Source: Helicobacteraceae bacterium (GTDB lineage Bacteria; Campylobacterota; Campylobacteria; Campylobacterales; SZUA-545). Taken from it: DNA of 54,194 nucleotides. Numbering within the stretch: position 1 is the first letter of the stretch; every line of letters begins with the position of its first letter. Location: positions 1-54,194 of the forward strand of contig JAITUT010000035.1 in the NCBI GenBank assembly GCA_031286325.1, read 5' to 3'. A program made the position numbers and the translations under genes. Below, one piece after another: positions 52,733-54,194 of the stretch. The notes under the pieces were generated by a model. That model made no database searches. It was not told the origin of the DNA and saw nothing but the letters and a program-made list of their open reading frames with translations.

Positions 52733-52975
52733 TTATTTTATAGCCCCGACCGGACAAGACGAGGCGCAATCTCCGCAGTTGTCGCAATTAGAGTTAATGG
52801 TAGGTCTGAATGAGGCGAAAAAGTCAATAGCGTTTTTGCCGCAAGAATCTTTACACGAATAACACATCACGTCGTTCCACGCGAGGCACTCCATAGAGTT
52901 AATGGCGATCGCTCTCTCTTCTTGTTTTTTGGCAAATTTACCGCCCAGCGCGGCTAAAAAATCGCGGCGATCCAT
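52733..52975 (-). CDS. napF: Short NapF-like ferredoxin
   Basis: The 80-residue protein has MDRRDFLAALGGKF at the start, CLAWNDVMCYSCKDSC and CDNCGDCASSCPVGAI. These correspond to the last two cluster sites of NapF, an iron-sulfur protein of nitrate reductase maturation. The N-terminal half of a full-length NapF is missing. GGAG precedes the ATG. It follows napB, as in the order napA-G-H-B-F. Confidence 0.8.
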   Translation of the reverse strand: MDRRDFLAALGGKFAKKQEERAIAINSMECLAWNDVMCYSCKDSCGKNAIDFFASFRPTINSNCDNCGDCASSCPVGAIK

Positions 52976-53021
52976 AAATACTCCAAAAACCCTCAACCCA
53001 AATCGGGTTGAGGGATAAGGC

Positions 53022-53645
53022 TTATAGCCCGTCGTTGATCTTGTCGATCAAATCGGACTGCGAAGCAGTCTTTTGGTTGCGGAGGACAACGGAGAAGTTG
53101 TTTTTGACTTCAACTTTATCCATAACTTGCGGTACGTGGCAAGCCGTGCAGTTGTATCGCTGCGCGTTGATTCCGTCCGTTTTGTTGATGCCGCCTACGA
53201 AACGCGCCTTGCCGCAGACTTTATAGCCTTTGCTGTCAAAGCGGCAGCTCGTGTCGTTATCTTTAATAACGCCGAGGTGGGTCGCGGGGACCGATTTCAT
53301 ATTCTTATACTCGCCCGCTTTTTGGAACATTTTGGTGTTCTCGGGCGAGTGGCAAGCAAGACACATATTCATATTGGCGTCTATCTGATCCGCGCCCTCC
53401 ATAGAGTGCGGGATCAAAGGCGGCGCGTTCTCGAAAGATCGCGCGATCGGCGTAGATTTGCCCGCCTCGGTATTCACATAGACGACATCTTTGAGCGAAA
53501 CGGAACCTTCCACAACATCTACATCGTTGGCTTTTGTGGTTACCGCCGCTTTTTCGGGCGTTTGGGGGGTGACGCTATCACCCGTACAAGCCGCCATTAC
53601 AAGCCCCGCGATCGCGAGAAGCCAGAACAACTTACTCCTTTTCAT
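53022..53645 (-). CDS. napB: Periplasmic nitrate reductase di-haem cytochrome subunit
   Basis: The 207-residue protein has a lipoprotein-like signal peptide (LVMAACTG). Haem sites are CLACH and CTACH, each with expected distal His (HSMEG, ATHLG). It passes electrons from the quinol side to NapA in the periplasm. Its start overlaps the napH stop by four bases, so the genes are coupled. Confidence 0.93.
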   Translation of the reverse strand: MKRSKLFWLLAIAGLVMAACTGDSVTPQTPEKAAVTTKANDVDVVEGSVSLKDVVYVNTEAGKSTPIARSFENAPPLIPHSMEGADQIDANMNMCLACHSPENTKMFQKAGEYKNMKSVPATHLGVIKDNDTSCRFDSKGYKVCGKARFVGGINKTDGINAQRYNCTACHVPQVMDKVEVKNNFSVVLRNQKTASQSDLIDKINDGL

Positions 53646-54194
53646 TTACTCTCCTTTGTTTTTAGCGTCAGGGCGAAACCTAATGCGCCGCCCTCGCAAA
53701 CCTCTACGCATCTGCCGCACTTCATACATTCAATTGCGGATATGACTATAGCCGCATCGCTATTATCTTTGCTCACCGCGCTCAAAACCTGCTGTTCAGG
53801 GCAGATTTTTTTGCACTCGTAGCAATCGGTGCAGAGCGATCTTTTGAAGATGATTTTAAGCGGCGAAAACTTGCCTACTAACGAATAAAAGGCTCCGAGC
53901 GGGCATATATGACCGCACCAGCCGTTGCGCTGGACGAATAAATCCCAGAGGAATATCGCCGCCGCGCCGCAAAAGCCCAGTAGCGCGCCGAAGTAAAGAG
54001 CGCGCGTAAATAGACCTATCGGGCTGATCGCGTCAAAGACAGCCACGCCCAAAACGAACGACAGGATAAGCGCCAGAACAGCCGCGTAATAGCGCGTAGA
54101 TCGCGGCAGATTCACAGGCTGAGAAAGAGAATTTACCCCAGTCAGCCGCCGCGTTAAAGCCGCCAAATCCGCAATAAGGTTGATCGGGCAGACG
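53642..54194 (-). CDS. napH: NapH quinol dehydrogenase subunit, partial
   Basis: The 5' part lies outside the window; the right edge begins in a VCPINL motif. Two membrane helices, CGHICPLGAFYSL, and the two 4Fe-4S sites CTDCYECKKICP and CMKCGRCVEVCE are present. It feeds menaquinol electrons to NapG and NapB. A TTG-like start at 54166 is only internal. The rest of the cluster (napA, napG) should be to the right. Confidence 0.93.
   Translation of the reverse strand, partial: VCPINLIADLAALTRRLTGVNSLSQPVNLPRSTRYYAAVLALILSFVLGVAVFDAISPIGLFTRALYFGALLGFCGAAAIFLWDLFVQRNGWCGHICPLGAFYSLVGKFSPLKIIFKRSLCTDCYECKKICPEQQVLSAVSKDNSDAAIVISAIECMKCGRCVEVCEGGALGFALTLKTKESK

Overview
The window looks like part of a Campylobacterota (Epsilonproteobacteria) chromosome. 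The evidence is the gene order fabZ-lpxA-clpX-mreB, the secG-frr pair, atpB followed by a small membrane protein, a DUF2603/UPF0763 protein, a three-domain desulforubrerythrin, the futalosine-pathway enzyme MqnE, a histidine kinase with an AHQWRQPLN H-box, and the partial nap cluster napH-napB-napF. Core genes are about half G+C and very rich in GATC, with the palindrome GCGATCGC recurring in them. Several islands are visibly AT-richer and use different codons. I cannot name a genus.

Left part (1-13.3 kb). A glycosyltransferase that runs off the left edge carries 18 GGTT units directly behind its start codon. DinB-like and copper-ATPase genes follow. Next comes a decayed island (about 4.05-7.5 kb) behind a strong promoter: a possible methyltransferase scrap, a possible restriction-enzyme fragment, a large helicase fused to a PD-(D/E)xK nuclease but broken by two single-base homopolymer losses, and a relaxase remnant. 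CopZ follows, then the core block fabZ (with an early in-frame stop), lpxA, clpX and mreB. A second AT-rich insertion (11.8-13.3 kb) sits where mreC would often be.

Middle part (13.3-33.6 kb). The genes are fba, a periplasmic coiled-coil protein and waaF, then an acquired stress/ADP-ribosylation cluster: HxlR regulator, NAD(P)-binding protein, flavin-binding PPOX protein, zinc macrodomain and SirTM sirtuin. After these come an outer-membrane protein, a G1P/glycerol-dehydrogenase-like enzyme, an HAD phosphatase, four tRNAs (Lys, Glu, Val, Asp), YbjQ-like and hypothetical genes, mqnE, a methyltransferase, glnD, nhaD and a UDP-sugar dehydrogenase.

Third part (33.6-38.0 kb). This is an AT-rich array of immunity-like genes: Imm10-like, HEAT-repeat proteins and a metallo-hydrolase fused to a HEAT-like domain. 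A short palindromic element encoding a KESLKINTEAT-like peptide lies at three gene junctions here, and a fourth copy lies at 12.9 kb.

Right part (38-54.2 kb). Core genes return: frr, secG, bioC-like, DUF2603, thiE-like, atpB and desulforubrerythrin. A 1-kb non-coding stretch holds a second tandem-repeat locus (16 ACGAC units). The rest is an outer-membrane barrel, hsp20 under a CIRCE operator, two histidine kinases, murC, a DUF1566 protein, leuA and the nap genes.

Two repeat families run through the intergenic DNA. One ends in CGCGAGAAGTT, has a variable hairpin, and often lies just upstream of genes. The other contains an ATGGGAGCTCTTGAT-like core. Three AT-rich accessory frames are broken at homopolymers by exactly one base, so sequencing error, decay and slippage must be told apart from raw reads.
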